Part shown: positions 1 to 9,001 of the stretch, in pieces
How positions within the stretch are numbered: the first letter of the stretch is position 1
Layout of the letters: every line of letters begins with the position of its first letter
Assembly (NCBI GenBank): GCA_963698275.1
Contig: CAVOQE010000011.1
Location: 1-64,000, forward strand
Direction of reading: 5' to 3'
DNA: 64,000 bases
Source of the DNA: Anderseniella sp963698275
GTDB taxonomy: Bacteria > Pseudomonadota > Alphaproteobacteria > Rhizobiales > Aestuariivirgaceae
Notes under the pieces: generated by a model
What the model was told of the DNA's origin: nothing
Databases searched by the model: none
The model's input: only the letters and a program-made list of their open reading frames with translations
Translations under genes and position numbers: made by a program

Positions 1-130
1 TTTTTCTTTCTGACATTGTCTGCGGGTACCCGGGTACACATTCGCATAGCGCCATGTGACATCCGGGTGAGACAATCAGTAGGAGTTCAGACGAATATTT
101 CAGCGGTGGTCAAATTTGTCACGTCAACAT

Positions 131-355
131 TTACCAGTGTGAGTGATGTTTCCGTATTAACAACGAAGCCGTGTCGTTGCCAACTTTTGCGGCGGTTTCA
201 ATGGCTTCTTCGAAGCTGGCAAACTCAAACGCCGTCAGATCCAGCATATCCTGTCCACATTGCTCCTCTGCGAAGTTAAATGTGAAGTCGCCGAACCAGC
301 GAGTTAACTTGTCAATGCCAATTGATGGCCATGGCGCTGCGATATGCGGTAACAT
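131..355 (-). CDS. Doubtful small hypothetical protein (74 aa)
   Basis: This is a 74-codon frame with an acidic, helix-like centre (DLTAFEFASFEEAIETAAK) and a basic His-rich tail (RKHHSHW). The centre has a protein-like composition with spaced Phe/Glu/Ala, which is why it is listed. I recognise no family. No clear ribosome binding site decides the start, and the frame stands alone between the window edge and the next gene. It could be a real small cytoplasmic protein or a chance frame. Confidence 0.25.
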   Translation of the reverse strand: MLPHIAAPWPSIGIDKLTRWFGDFTFNFAEEQCGQDMLDLTAFEFASFEEAIETAAKVGNDTASLLIRKHHSHW

Positions 356-394
356 CTGTTCGAAAAGCGCTTGAGCAGCCGGGTTTTATGAATG

Positions 395-1072
395 TCAGTT
401 GCCCATCAGTATGACTGCAAGCGGTATCGGCAGGACAGCCAATGACACGGTGATCAGAAAGCGCGGAAATGTAAACAGGCCGCTGATTCCGGCCAGTAGC
501 GCGATACCACCGCCACCGCCAATGATGGCATTGCCTGGCAGATTCAATGCCAGAGCGACCGCTATATAACGATGTTTCAAAAGGGTTGGAATGATCCGTT
601 TCGGTGCATGTGTGATCAGAATTTCCAGACGTTGTTTGGCGTTCAAAGGTTCAAGGCGCCGGACAAGACGCTCGGCACGGTGCTGGCCGAGTGATTGAAA
701 AAGCGACGCAATCACGCGAACAGGCACCAACCGGCCGATCACATAGGAAATCATTAGGGCAACTACTGTAGCTGCATAAATCACCATGGCAACTTGTTGG
801 CCGAACGCCGCGAGCAAACCCAGACTGATCTCCATACCGGGTACGAATGGAATTGCCATCAGCGCGGTATAAAGGCCAATGCCCGCCATAAACACATGGC
901 GAGCGTGCGATTTGACTCCGGAGCTGAGTTCTGTGCCGACAAGGCTGACCAACCATTCACTTCCCCAGTAACCGCCGGCTAGCAATCCGCCATAGATCAA
1001 CAACAGGACGACAATACGAAACCATCGCCGTTTACTTTTGGGGGTGTTTTCCTGAGTGCGGTGGAGGCTCAT
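395..1072 (-). CDS. Polytopic membrane protein, VTT/TVP38-like
   Basis: The frame has about 225 residues from the Met of MSLHRTQ, or 271 if an upstream Met at 1210 is used. The shorter start is preferred because the extra residues look unlike a membrane-protein N-terminus. After a basic cytoplasmic segment (KSKRRW) there are about five to six hydrophobic helices. One contains PFVPGMEISLGLLAAFG, which resembles the FxPG entry loop of the SNARE-associated/VTT (TVP38/DedA-like) family. A Gly-rich helix (GNAIIGGGGGIALL) lies near the C-terminus. These proteins are generally inner-membrane lipid scramblase-like or of unknown role. The family assignment rests on local resemblance only. It lies downstream of the glycine operon on the same strand but 180 bp away. 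Confidence 0.55.
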   Translation of the reverse strand: MSLHRTQENTPKSKRRWFRIVVLLLIYGGLLAGGYWGSEWLVSLVGTELSSGVKSHARHVFMAGIGLYTALMAIPFVPGMEISLGLLAAFGQQVAMVIYAATVVALMISYVIGRLVPVRVIASLFQSLGQHRAERLVRRLEPLNAKQRLEILITHAPKRIIPTLLKHRYIAVALALNLPGNAIIGGGGGIALLAGISGLFTFPRFLITVSLAVLPIPLAVILMGN

Positions 1073-1253
1073 GGTAGGAAGATCATATAGCACGTAGTTT
1101 TTCTGCCTAAGTCCCTTGACCTCCGAAAAGTTGCAGTTGTACCCCAATCGAAGTCCGCATTGGGTTGCCATCTCAACAAGATCGCACGTCGGTGCACCGA
1201 TATTCGCCATAGCGAATCTGAATTGCCTGTCGAGGGCACAAATTCCATATCAG

Positions 1254-2636
1254 TCACAAACAATAATGCATCTCGACAAACCGGGCGCGGAACGCCTTGA
1301 CAGCATCCCGGAAGTGGCCGCGCGGCTTGTCATTGCCCGGGTGCACGATCTGGCTAAACAGGTCGGCGAACTCCTTGAAATCCGCTTGCTTCATGCCGTG
1401 ACGGGTCATTTCCTGTGTTCCCATGCGTACACCGCTGGCAGCGGCAAAGCTGGGATCATCATGGAATGCTTGCGGGTTGGTGATGATGTTGTTGGACTCA
1501 AGCAGATCGGAAATGAATTCGCCCCTGCCGCGCGCTGTCCGCAGCAGCACCTGGTGTGTCTCGGTATAGCTGCATACAGGATCGCCTTCGATTTCCAGAT
1601 CATTTGCCTTCAGGGCGCGAGCAAAGGCTTTCGCGTTTGCGATCACCTGATTGGGATAGTCTTTCTGGAAGGCGAGCATTTCATAAGTCGCGCCGAGTAG
1701 CCCGAGCATTGTGCCCAGATGGTGGTTGCTGACGTGGCCAGGAAATGTGCGCTGTTCGATATAACCCCACAGATATTCAAACGGCGAGCCGTGTTCGATA
1801 TTGCTCAAGATGACGCCCCGTTGCGGTCCAAAGAAGGTCTTGTGGGTGGAACCGGTTACCAGATCGGCGCCGTCGGCGAACGGATTCTGGAAGGCTTCGC
1901 CGAGCAACCCCAGGACATGTGCGCCGTCATACATGATCACCGGTCGCTCGGGGTTATCCTTGCCGAACTCGCGGTGGATGAACCGTACGATTTCGGCGAC
2001 TGGTTCGGTGTGGATGATAACGCTACGCCCGAACACCAGCAACTCGGGCCGGGCCTCGACAATAAGCGCCTTGGTCCGCTCGGTATCAATGCGATACGGG
2101 TAATCGGGGTCGGCGGGGAAGTGCTCCACTGCCGGCCGGCCAGTGACGGGATCCATGGCCATGTAGTTTTTGAGCGCGCCCATAGGCTGCGCGCTCAAAT
2201 GCCCGCCATTCTTGAGATCGTGAACCAGCACCGGCCCCAGGTTTCGAGGCACCCCGCTTCGGTTGTTGCGGTTGCGGAACTGCTTTAGCGCATCATAGAC
2301 CGTGTCATTGGCCATCTGGCCGCTGATGACACGGGTTTCGGCGCGCGAGCAGCCGAAATAGCTACACAGCGCCGACTGGAGCTCCTTCTCTTTTTCCATG
2401 ATGAAGGCTGTGCCCTTGTAAAACTGCACGTCATCTGCTTTCGGTCCCAGCGTCGTGAGGCGTTTGTGTTCATTGTAACGGCTTGCCGGATCTGACCTGC
2501 TGAGGCGGTCGACGAGGGCCGATGTCGTCTGTTCCGACGGAATGAGATTGATGCATTCGCTCCGCCGCCACATATGATTGGCGTTGCTGTCGGCCTCCAG
2601 CCGCGCGGCGTCTTTCGTATAATCCCGGTCATTCAT
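1254..2636 (-). CDS. glyA: Serine hydroxymethyltransferase (divergent SHMT)
   Basis: This is a PLP enzyme expected to interconvert serine and glycine with tetrahydrofolate. The start at MNDRDY is chosen because AAAGG lies just upstream; an in-frame Met at 2660 lacks this. The N-terminal NLIPSEQTTS corresponds to the SHMT NLIASEN region, and GSTHKTFFGPQRG matches the PLP-lysine motif (TTTHKTLRGPRGG in typical GlyA). The ADLVTGSTHKT context and length (460 aa) fit the family. Many positions differ from housekeeping GlyA (for example FYKGTAFIMEKEKELQ), so it looks like a distinct clade. It is the last gene of the threonine/glycine operon, 54 bp after gcvPB. This suggests that glycine made from threonine is converted to serine. 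A second, housekeeping glyA probably exists elsewhere (inference). Confidence 0.8.
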   Translation of the reverse strand: MNDRDYTKDAARLEADSNANHMWRRSECINLIPSEQTTSALVDRLSRSDPASRYNEHKRLTTLGPKADDVQFYKGTAFIMEKEKELQSALCSYFGCSRAETRVISGQMANDTVYDALKQFRNRNNRSGVPRNLGPVLVHDLKNGGHLSAQPMGALKNYMAMDPVTGRPAVEHFPADPDYPYRIDTERTKALIVEARPELLVFGRSVIIHTEPVAEIVRFIHREFGKDNPERPVIMYDGAHVLGLLGEAFQNPFADGADLVTGSTHKTFFGPQRGVILSNIEHGSPFEYLWGYIEQRTFPGHVSNHHLGTMLGLLGATYEMLAFQKDYPNQVIANAKAFARALKANDLEIEGDPVCSYTETHQVLLRTARGRGEFISDLLESNNIITNPQAFHDDPSFAAASGVRMGTQEMTRHGMKQADFKEFADLFSQIVHPGNDKPRGHFRDAVKAFRARFVEMHYCL

Positions 2637-2690
2637 AGTGCTGCCTTTCGCACAAGCCATGCCTAGTGCTGCGCCGTATGATATTTGGCG

Positions 2691-4151
2691 TCACCTTCGC
2701 GATAGCGTTGCAGGATCGGTCAGGACGGGATGCCTCGCTGCCTTGACCTCGTCGAGACGGCCGATTGGCAAGGTCACCGGCGCATTGGTGAGCTTTTCAG
2801 GGGAGGTCCTGGCTTCTTCAGCGATGGCCCGCATTGCCTCCACGAACCTGTCCAGCGTTTCAGGACCTTCGCTTTCTGGCGGCTCGATCATCAACGCTTC
2901 AGGCACGATCAGCGGGAAATAGTTGGTCGGCGGATGAAATCCGAAATCCATCAGCCGCTTGCTGATATCGAAGGCGCGTGCGTACGTGTTCTCGGGCCGG
3001 CCCTGGCACACGAACTCGTGCATGCAAATGCGGTCGAACGGCACCGGGTAATCCTCTGCCAGCCGTGCCTTAAGGTAATTGGCGTTAAGCACCGCATGGT
3101 GGGCATTGTCCTTCAGTCCCTCAGCTGCGTGCAGCAATATATAGGCAAAGCTGCGCAGAATGACGCCAAAGTTGCCGAAGTGAGCGGCCATCCGGCCGAT
3201 GCTGCTGTCGGGCATGGCCGTGCTGTAGGTCTCATCCCTCGATTCTGAGCCCGGCGCATGAATGACGACCGGTCCGGGCAGATAGGACCGCAGCAACTCG
3301 CCAGCGCCGACCGGACCCGAGCCCGGCCCACCACCGCCGTGCGGTGCCCCGAACGTCTTGTGCAGATTGAAGTGCATCACATCGACACCCAGTTCGCCAG
3401 GCCTGATGATGCCGGTCAGTGCATTCATGTTGGCGCCGTCACCGTAGACCAGGCCACCGCAGTCATGAACGCAGGCAATGACATCCTCGATCTGCTGCTC
3501 GAACAGGCCAAGCGTATTCGGGTTGGTCAGCATCAGTGCAGCCACCTTGTCGCTGCATGCTGCCTTCAGCGCGGCGAGGCTGATATTGCCCTTGTCATCC
3601 GTGGGAAGTTCAACGACGTCAAATCCCGCCATGATGGAGGAGGCCGGATTGGTGCCGTGGGCGGTATCGGGAACCAGGATATGACAGCGCTCAGGCTCGC
3701 CTTTGTCCTTGAAATACGCCCGGATCATCAAAAGGCCACTGAGTTCACCATGGGCACCAGCTGCAGGCTGCAGTGAAACAGCAGCAAAACCGCCGATCTG
3801 CTTGAGCATCTCCTGCATCTGGAACATCACTGACAGACTGCCCTGTACGGTGTGCTCCGGCTGCAAGGGATGGGCCTCGGCAAATCCATCGAGACGGGCG
3901 CCGGCTTCCGAGATCTTGGGGTTGTATTTCATGGTGCACGAGCCGAGCGGGTAAAAGCCGCTATCGACCCCGTAATTGTGCTGTGACAGTCGCACATAGT
4001 GGCGCACCACCTGTTGCTGTGAGAGGCTCGGCAGGCCATTACAGTCGCGCACCAGCGCGTCAGGCAGCGGAACTTCGGACACATCGCATTCGGGCAGGCT
4101 CGTGCCGCACCGGCCTGGAACTGAAAGCTCGTATAGAGTTGGCTCGCTCAT
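2691..4151 (-). CDS. gcvPB: Glycine dehydrogenase (decarboxylating) subunit 2
   Basis: This is the C-terminal half of the P-protein of the glycine cleavage system, in the split form. It decarboxylates glycine on PLP and passes the aminomethyl group to lipoyl-GcvH. The N-terminal YPLGSCTMKYNPK and the PLP-lysine region FNLHKTFGAPHGGGGPGSGP are diagnostic. Its 486 residues match the usual subunit-2 size. ATG overlaps the gcvPA stop by 4 nt (ATGA), so the two halves are translationally coupled as expected for an alpha2beta2 enzyme. No gcvT or gcvH lies next to it, which is unusual for a gcv locus. Confidence 0.95.
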   Translation of the reverse strand: MSEPTLYELSVPGRCGTSLPECDVSEVPLPDALVRDCNGLPSLSQQQVVRHYVRLSQHNYGVDSGFYPLGSCTMKYNPKISEAGARLDGFAEAHPLQPEHTVQGSLSVMFQMQEMLKQIGGFAAVSLQPAAGAHGELSGLLMIRAYFKDKGEPERCHILVPDTAHGTNPASSIMAGFDVVELPTDDKGNISLAALKAACSDKVAALMLTNPNTLGLFEQQIEDVIACVHDCGGLVYGDGANMNALTGIIRPGELGVDVMHFNLHKTFGAPHGGGGPGSGPVGAGELLRSYLPGPVVIHAPGSESRDETYSTAMPDSSIGRMAAHFGNFGVILRSFAYILLHAAEGLKDNAHHAVLNANYLKARLAEDYPVPFDRICMHEFVCQGRPENTYARAFDISKRLMDFGFHPPTNYFPLIVPEALMIEPPESEGPETLDRFVEAMRAIAEEARTSPEKLTNAPVTLPIGRLDEVKAARHPVLTDPATLSRR

Positions 4152-5485
4152 GCGCAGATATCCCTCACTGCACTCACCAGTTGGTTGATCGCGGCTCTGG
4201 AATGGAGCTCCGTGATTGACACAAGCATAGTGTTGTCAAAGCCTTTGCCTTCGGCACTGAGGTCATATCCGCCAATGATACCGTAGTCGTCCAGCAGTTT
4301 CCGGTTCACTACTGCTACCGACTTAGGCAGGCTCAGGGCGAATTCCTTGAAGAACGGCTTGTCCGGCGCATGGCGATTGATCACGCAGCCGTCCAGCTGT
4401 GCCAGTTGACCGGCGGCATAATGTGCCTTGGCATGACAAAGTCGTGCGACCGTGGTCAGCCCCTGTGCACCCAGCGTCGCCAGGTAGACCGATGCCGCCA
4501 GCGCACTGAGTGCGGCATTGGTGCAGATGTTGCTGGTTGCCCGTTCGCGGCGGATGTGCTGTTCGCGCGTGGCAAGGGTCAGGACGTAGCCACGCCTGCC
4601 TGCCGCATCGGCGGTCTGACCGACCACGCGGCCGGCCATGCGCCTCACCAGTGATGTGCGTGTGGCGAATATCCCCAGGTGCGGCCCGCCGAACGAGACC
4701 GGCAGACCAAGCGACTGTCCGTCAAGGACAGCGATATCCGCGCCATATTCACCGGGCGGCCTGAACAGGCCGAGCGAAATCGGATCGGTCACAACAATAA
4801 GCAATGCGCCTGCAGCGTGAACGTTCTCGGCCAGGTCATCCAGGTCCTCGAACTGGCCGAAGAAGTTCGGGGTCTGCACGACCAGCGCAGCGGTATCGTC
4901 ATCCACCAGATCAGCCAGGTCACAAGACCAACTGCTGTCTGTGACGATCCTCGCGTGATGACCGGCGAGATAGGTTTCAACCACGTCGCGATAGCGTGGG
5001 TTCACCCCCGGTGCGAGGGCGATCTTCGTGCGCTCGTTCAGACCGAGCGCGAGCAGGCACGCCTCAGCCAGGGACGTTGCACCGTCATAATGGCTGGCAT
5101 TAGCGACCTCCATGCCGGTCAGTTGGCAGATCATGCTCTGGTACTCGAACATGGCCTGCAACATGCCCTGGCTCAGTTCCGGCTGGTACGGTGTGTAGGA
5201 GGTGTAGAACTCGGCGCGCTGCAGGACGAAGTCGACGGTGGCCGGGATGTAGTGTCGATAGCATCCACCACCGAGAAACGACTTTTCCGGGGCCGGCACC
5301 TGGTTTCGATCGGCCAGTTCCTTCAAGGTTTGCGCGAGTTCCGGCTCGCTCAGTCGGTCGGGTAATTCCAGTCTCGAACAGCGAATGGATGACGGGATGT
5401 CGGCGAACAGCTCCTCGATATGTGCGCAACCGATGGCGGCAAGCATTTCGTCACGCTCTTGTTGCGTATGGGGGATGAACGTCAC
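4148..5485 (-). CDS. gcvPA: Glycine dehydrogenase (decarboxylating) subunit 1
   Basis: This is the N-terminal half of the split P-protein (445 aa). Family landmarks include the early FLGGGCYRHYIPA segment, TSYTPYQPELSQGMLQAMFEY, and VTDPISLGLFRPPGEYGADI. The start is GTG, since the + strand reads CAC at 5483-5485, preceded by GGGAGAGG at 8 nt. This start leaves a 73-nt leader after the kinase-like gene. That leader is too short for a standard tandem glycine riboswitch, and none is recognisable. The gene overlaps gcvPB by 4 nt. Confidence 0.95.
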   Translation of the reverse strand: MTFIPHTQQERDEMLAAIGCAHIEELFADIPSSIRCSRLELPDRLSEPELAQTLKELADRNQVPAPEKSFLGGGCYRHYIPATVDFVLQRAEFYTSYTPYQPELSQGMLQAMFEYQSMICQLTGMEVANASHYDGATSLAEACLLALGLNERTKIALAPGVNPRYRDVVETYLAGHHARIVTDSSWSCDLADLVDDDTAALVVQTPNFFGQFEDLDDLAENVHAAGALLIVVTDPISLGLFRPPGEYGADIAVLDGQSLGLPVSFGGPHLGIFATRTSLVRRMAGRVVGQTADAAGRRGYVLTLATREQHIRRERATSNICTNAALSALAASVYLATLGAQGLTTVARLCHAKAHYAAGQLAQLDGCVINRHAPDKPFFKEFALSLPKSVAVVNRKLLDDYGIIGGYDLSAEGKGFDNTMLVSITELHSRAAINQLVSAVRDICA

Positions 5486-5558
5486 GATACTTGCCTCTCC
5501 CGGAACCAGATGACCATGAACTGATATTCAACCATCCAGGGTCGGGGCGGGTGTTGAT

Positions 5559-6731
5559 TCACATCAAGGCATCCCGGTCGCTATCAAGCCCGGTTGCGGC
5601 CATTCGCTGGCGGTGATATCCGACGATCACCCGCAGGTATCCGGCCTGGGCCAGTTCATCGTCCAGCCCGGGATCACCGGTGTCGAAGCGCAGGACCGGG
5701 GTGCGGGCGAGCTTGGCCGGTGTGGCAACGATGACAATGTTCTCAATGCCAATTTGCCGGACGATTGCAGGGCTGAGTTCGAGGTTACCGCGTCCGAGCA
5801 CGAAGCCCTGTGCCCCGAGCGGGCTGAGCACGAGCTGCACCTCTGCCGGCCTGGAGAGCAATGACCTCAGACCCTGCTCATCAAGGTTGCGGGCAATGAG
5901 CTTTCCCTGTCCCACGGCGTCAATACCAAGCAGAGTCTTCTCCATTCCCAGGCGCGTGGCAATCGCCTGCACGGTCGTTCCCGGTCCGAGCACGAACGTC
6001 GTGTCCGGCGATGAGCGCATGCGCTCGCACAGGTGATCGGCAATGGCATCCTTGACGGCCGCGTCGCCTTCCTGGTCAATCAGGGCCTTTGCCATGGGCA
6101 ACAGGGAGGGTTCATAGGGTGTCAGTGCCTTGCAATATGCCCGCACCGCCCACTGATCCCGCCGGTAGCGCTCCTCGTCGAGATCAATTACGTCTACCTC
6201 AACAGGTTCAAGGCGGCCCTGAACAAACCCGGCGATCAGGTCGGCAGTCAGTTCAGGCGTGATGCCGAAGACGCCAGAGTACATCTTGACGCCTGAGGGA
6301 ATGCCCAGCAGCGGAATGCGATCCTTAATCAACTGGCAGATGTCACGTGCCGTGCCATCACCGCCGCAGAACACGATGAGGTCAACTTCCTGGTGCTCGA
6401 AGGCTACCACGGCCTGCCTCGTATCGTCGGGTGTGGGCGGATCCTGGGGCTGATACACGATAGCGATCCTGTCAAAACCAGCCGCTGCAAGGGCATCGGC
6501 CCCCATGTCGCCTGAACAGGTGAGCCAGCTGATGCCGTCCAGGCCCTCAGGTCCTGCAAGCCTTTGCTTCAGCGATGACAGCATCTTTGCGGCGCGCGCA
6601 TTTGCAACAGGCATTGCGCCGCGTCTTCGTGCCTCTTCGGCCATGTTGTCCGTGCCCTTGAGTCCGACGCGCCCGCCCATGCCGGCAATCGGATTGATGA
6701 GGAAACCGATCCGCCGCATCCTGCTGCTCAC
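5559..6731 (-). CDS. AcoX-like / ATP-NAD kinase family protein
   Basis: The protein has 390 residues with the NAD-kinase-like fold signature: an N-terminal GFLINPIAGMGG segment, then the GGDGTARDI nucleotide-binding motif at about residue 125. This is the AcoX-type branch, known from acetoin catabolism operons. Its true substrate is not established, so NAD kinase activity should not be assumed. The chosen GTG start overlaps the stop of the preceding CoA ligase gene by 4 nt (GTGA); an ATG at 6719 is the alternative. Its position between the threonine-cleavage and glycine-cleavage genes suggests a role in that pathway, for example in cofactor supply or in handling an aminoketone by-product (inference). 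Confidence 0.8.
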   Translation of the reverse strand: MSSRMRRIGFLINPIAGMGGRVGLKGTDNMAEEARRRGAMPVANARAAKMLSSLKQRLAGPEGLDGISWLTCSGDMGADALAAAGFDRIAIVYQPQDPPTPDDTRQAVVAFEHQEVDLIVFCGGDGTARDICQLIKDRIPLLGIPSGVKMYSGVFGITPELTADLIAGFVQGRLEPVEVDVIDLDEERYRRDQWAVRAYCKALTPYEPSLLPMAKALIDQEGDAAVKDAIADHLCERMRSSPDTTFVLGPGTTVQAIATRLGMEKTLLGIDAVGQGKLIARNLDEQGLRSLLSRPAEVQLVLSPLGAQGFVLGRGNLELSPAIVRQIGIENIVIVATPAKLARTPVLRFDTGDPGLDDELAQAGYLRVIVGYHRQRMAATGLDSDRDALM

Positions 6732-7963
6732 CGGCTCTTCGTCTCGAACCGACCGATTACATCGAGCGCAAAATTGATGTCACCCTCAGTGTGATCTGCA
6801 CAGATCTGAAAGCGGATTTCCTCCTCGCCCGCAGGAACCACTGGGTAGTTGAGGCCGGTCGCAAGAACACCATTGTCGTACAGGTGCCGAACCAGGGCAG
6901 AGGTTTTGTCAGTATCGCGCACCATCAATGGAACAACCGGATGCTCGCCGGCAATGGTCTCGTGGCCAAGTCGAGTCAATCCGGTCTCGAAGCGGACTGT
7001 CATCTGGCGCAGATGGGCAAGCAGTTTCCGGCCGCTGTCGCTGTCGACCGTATCGATTGCAGAGATGGCGGCAGCAGCTTCGGCCGGAGTGATCGGGTTT
7101 GAGTAGATGTAGAAGGGCGAAGTCTCGCGCAGATAGTCAATAATCACCTGCGGTCCGGTGAGGTAACCGCCGTTTACGCCAAAGGCTTTGCCCAGGGTTC
7201 CGACCAACAGATCGACCGGTCCGCTGCCGGTGTATTCCTCGGTCCCGCGGCCGGTCTCGCCGAACGCGCCGACGCCATGTGAATCGTCGACGATAACCAG
7301 TATGTTGTCCTCGAAGTCTGCATCATATTTTTGCGCCAGCGCATTGATCTCGGACAGTGGGGCATGATCTCCGCGCATACTGAAAATTCCATCGGTGACA
7401 ATGATGATACGCCGGCACCTGCCGCGCAGCTCGCGCAGCTTCTGTTCCAGTTCCAGGACCTGCAGATGCGGATACACCTCGCGGACCTGGGGCCGGGCCA
7501 GTCGTATGGCATTGATGATGCAATTGTGATTGAGCTGGTCACTGAGCACGGCCGTTTGCTCGCTTGCCAGCGGCGGTATCAGGCCCATCACAGTGGCGTA
7601 GGCAGAACTAAAGATCATGGCCGCCTCACGGTCATGAAAGTGGGCGAGCCGGCGTTCCAGCTCTATGTGAGGCAGCCAGGTTCCACTGATGAAGCGCACC
7701 GCGCCGGGACCGGCGCCCAGATTGTGAGCGGCTGCCTCCTCAGCGGCGACTACCTCGGCGTGAAACGACAGCCCCAGGTAGTTGTTGCTGTTCATCCGCA
7801 GGAACGGCTTCTCGCCTTCCCCTTCCAGCAGAAACCTTGGGCCGTAATCGCCACCTGACGGTATTATCCCCCGGATCACGGTTTCTGCTCCCTTGGCGCG
7901 GCCCGAATCCTTCAGCATGGCGAGTTCATGTTCCAGCAGGGTTGCGAGCTTGTTGTGCGGCAT
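6728..7963 (-). CDS. kbl: 2-Amino-3-ketobutyrate CoA ligase-type alpha-oxoamine synthase
   Basis: This is a PLP enzyme of the alpha-oxoamine synthase family (Kbl/BioF/HemA group, 411 aa). It shows NSNNYLGLSFH, GAVRFISGTWLPHIELE, DDSHGVGAFGETGRGTEE and the PLP-lysine motif GTLGKAFGVNGGY. Kbl cleaves 2-amino-3-ketobutyrate with CoA to glycine and acetyl-CoA. The choice of Kbl over BioF comes from its place directly after a threonine 3-dehydrogenase gene and before glycine cleavage genes. The ATG has a strong AAGGAG 8 nt upstream. The spacing to the upstream dehydrogenase gene is 27 nt. Confidence 0.85.
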   Translation of the reverse strand: MPHNKLATLLEHELAMLKDSGRAKGAETVIRGIIPSGGDYGPRFLLEGEGEKPFLRMNSNNYLGLSFHAEVVAAEEAAAHNLGAGPGAVRFISGTWLPHIELERRLAHFHDREAAMIFSSAYATVMGLIPPLASEQTAVLSDQLNHNCIINAIRLARPQVREVYPHLQVLELEQKLRELRGRCRRIIIVTDGIFSMRGDHAPLSEINALAQKYDADFEDNILVIVDDSHGVGAFGETGRGTEEYTGSGPVDLLVGTLGKAFGVNGGYLTGPQVIIDYLRETSPFYIYSNPITPAEAAAAISAIDTVDSDSGRKLLAHLRQMTVRFETGLTRLGHETIAGEHPVVPLMVRDTDKTSALVRHLYDNGVLATGLNYPVVPAGEEEIRFQICADHTEGDINFALDVIGRFETKSR

Positions 7964-7990
7964 CAGGTACGCTCCTTGTCATGTCCGGTA

Positions 7991-8959
7991 TTATGCGGCG
8001 CTTGTCGAGCTGGTACGTGCGGCCAGCTTTTCAAGCATGTCCGCCGTCATGGTCTGAAGATCATAGGCGGGCTGCCATCCCCAGTCCTGTCGAGCTTGGC
8101 TGTCATCTACCGAGCGCGGCCATGAATCCGCAATCGACTGGCGAACCGGATCGACATCATAGCTGACAGTGAACTCCGGCATGTGCTGCTTTATGGCAGC
8201 AGCCAGATCGCGAGGGGTGATGCTCATCGAGGTCACGTTGTATGCATTGCGAACCGTGAGCTGATCAGGGGTGGCTTCCATCAGCTCGATCATGGCGCGG
8301 ATCGCATCCGGCATGTACATCATGTCCAGCTGGCTGTCGGCGGCGAGGAAGCAACTATATTTGCGGTACCGTGTCGCATGATAGAAAATCTCCACAGCAT
8401 AGTCGGTGGTGCCACCGCCTGGCGGTGCGACGTAGGAGATCAGGCCTGGCAGACGCAGGCCGCGCGTATCGACGCCAAATCGCTCGGCGTAGTAGTCGCA
8501 CAGAATCTCGCCTGCGACCTTGGTGACCCCATACATTGTTGTTGGACGCTGGATGGTTACTTGCGGGGTATCTTCTTTTGGTGTCGAAGGACCGAAGGCG
8601 CCAATCGAGCTGGGAAAAAACACCGAGCAGCCGCATTGCCTTGCCGCCTCCAGCACGTTGTAAAGCCCGTCCATGTTAACCTGCCAGGCCACCTGTGGCC
8701 GTTCTTCGGCGACCGCAGAAAGCAGCGCGGCCATGTGATAGATGCAGTCGACCTTGTTGCGGCGAACAACTTCAATCAGGTGTTTCAGGTCAGTGCAGTC
8801 AACATGTTCAAACGGTCCCTCGATATTGGCGCGTGCAGGTACGGACTTGATGTCGGATCGAATGATGGTTGTGTTCCGGTGGTGGTGTTGCAAAGCGGGG
8901 ACGAGTTCCGAACCGATCTGCCCGAGCGCCCCGGTCACAAGTATTGTGCGCGATAGCAT
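7991..8959 (-). CDS. L-threonine 3-dehydrogenase, short-chain (GalE-like) type
   Basis: This is an NAD-dependent extended short-chain dehydrogenase (322 aa). The nucleotide motif is TGALGQIGSELVPAL, and the catalytic Tyr/Lys pair sits in TMYGVTKVAGEI (YxxxK). The segment LRLPGLISYVAPPGGGTTDY followed by AVEIFY is typical of the GalE-like threonine dehydrogenases found in bacteria and animals. It oxidises threonine to 2-amino-3-ketobutyrate, the substrate of the next gene. The start at MLSRTILVTG is chosen because GGAGGG sits 5 nt upstream; a longer frame to 9001 lacks this. It is the first gene of the six-gene minus-strand operon, so its promoter should lie between 8960 and about 9250. Confidence 0.88.
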   Translation of the reverse strand: MLSRTILVTGALGQIGSELVPALQHHHRNTTIIRSDIKSVPARANIEGPFEHVDCTDLKHLIEVVRRNKVDCIYHMAALLSAVAEERPQVAWQVNMDGLYNVLEAARQCGCSVFFPSSIGAFGPSTPKEDTPQVTIQRPTTMYGVTKVAGEILCDYYAERFGVDTRGLRLPGLISYVAPPGGGTTDYAVEIFYHATRYRKYSCFLAADSQLDMMYMPDAIRAMIELMEATPDQLTVRNAYNVTSMSITPRDLAAAIKQHMPEFTVSYDVDPVRQSIADSWPRSVDDSQARQDWGWQPAYDLQTMTADMLEKLAARTSSTSAA

Positions 8960-9001
8960 TGCACCCTCCGCTCTGGCGATTACCTCATCTTTATTGCGCA
9001 A

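Noticed and set aside
1719..2288. 189-codon plus-strand frame opposite the SHMT gene
   Set aside because: It lies entirely antisense to a well-supported gene, and its composition is that of a shadow frame.
5486..5558. Glycine riboswitch before gcvPA
   Set aside because: The 73-nt space contains GGAGAGG but is too short and lacks the paired domains. I read GGAGAGG as the ribosome site of the GTG start.
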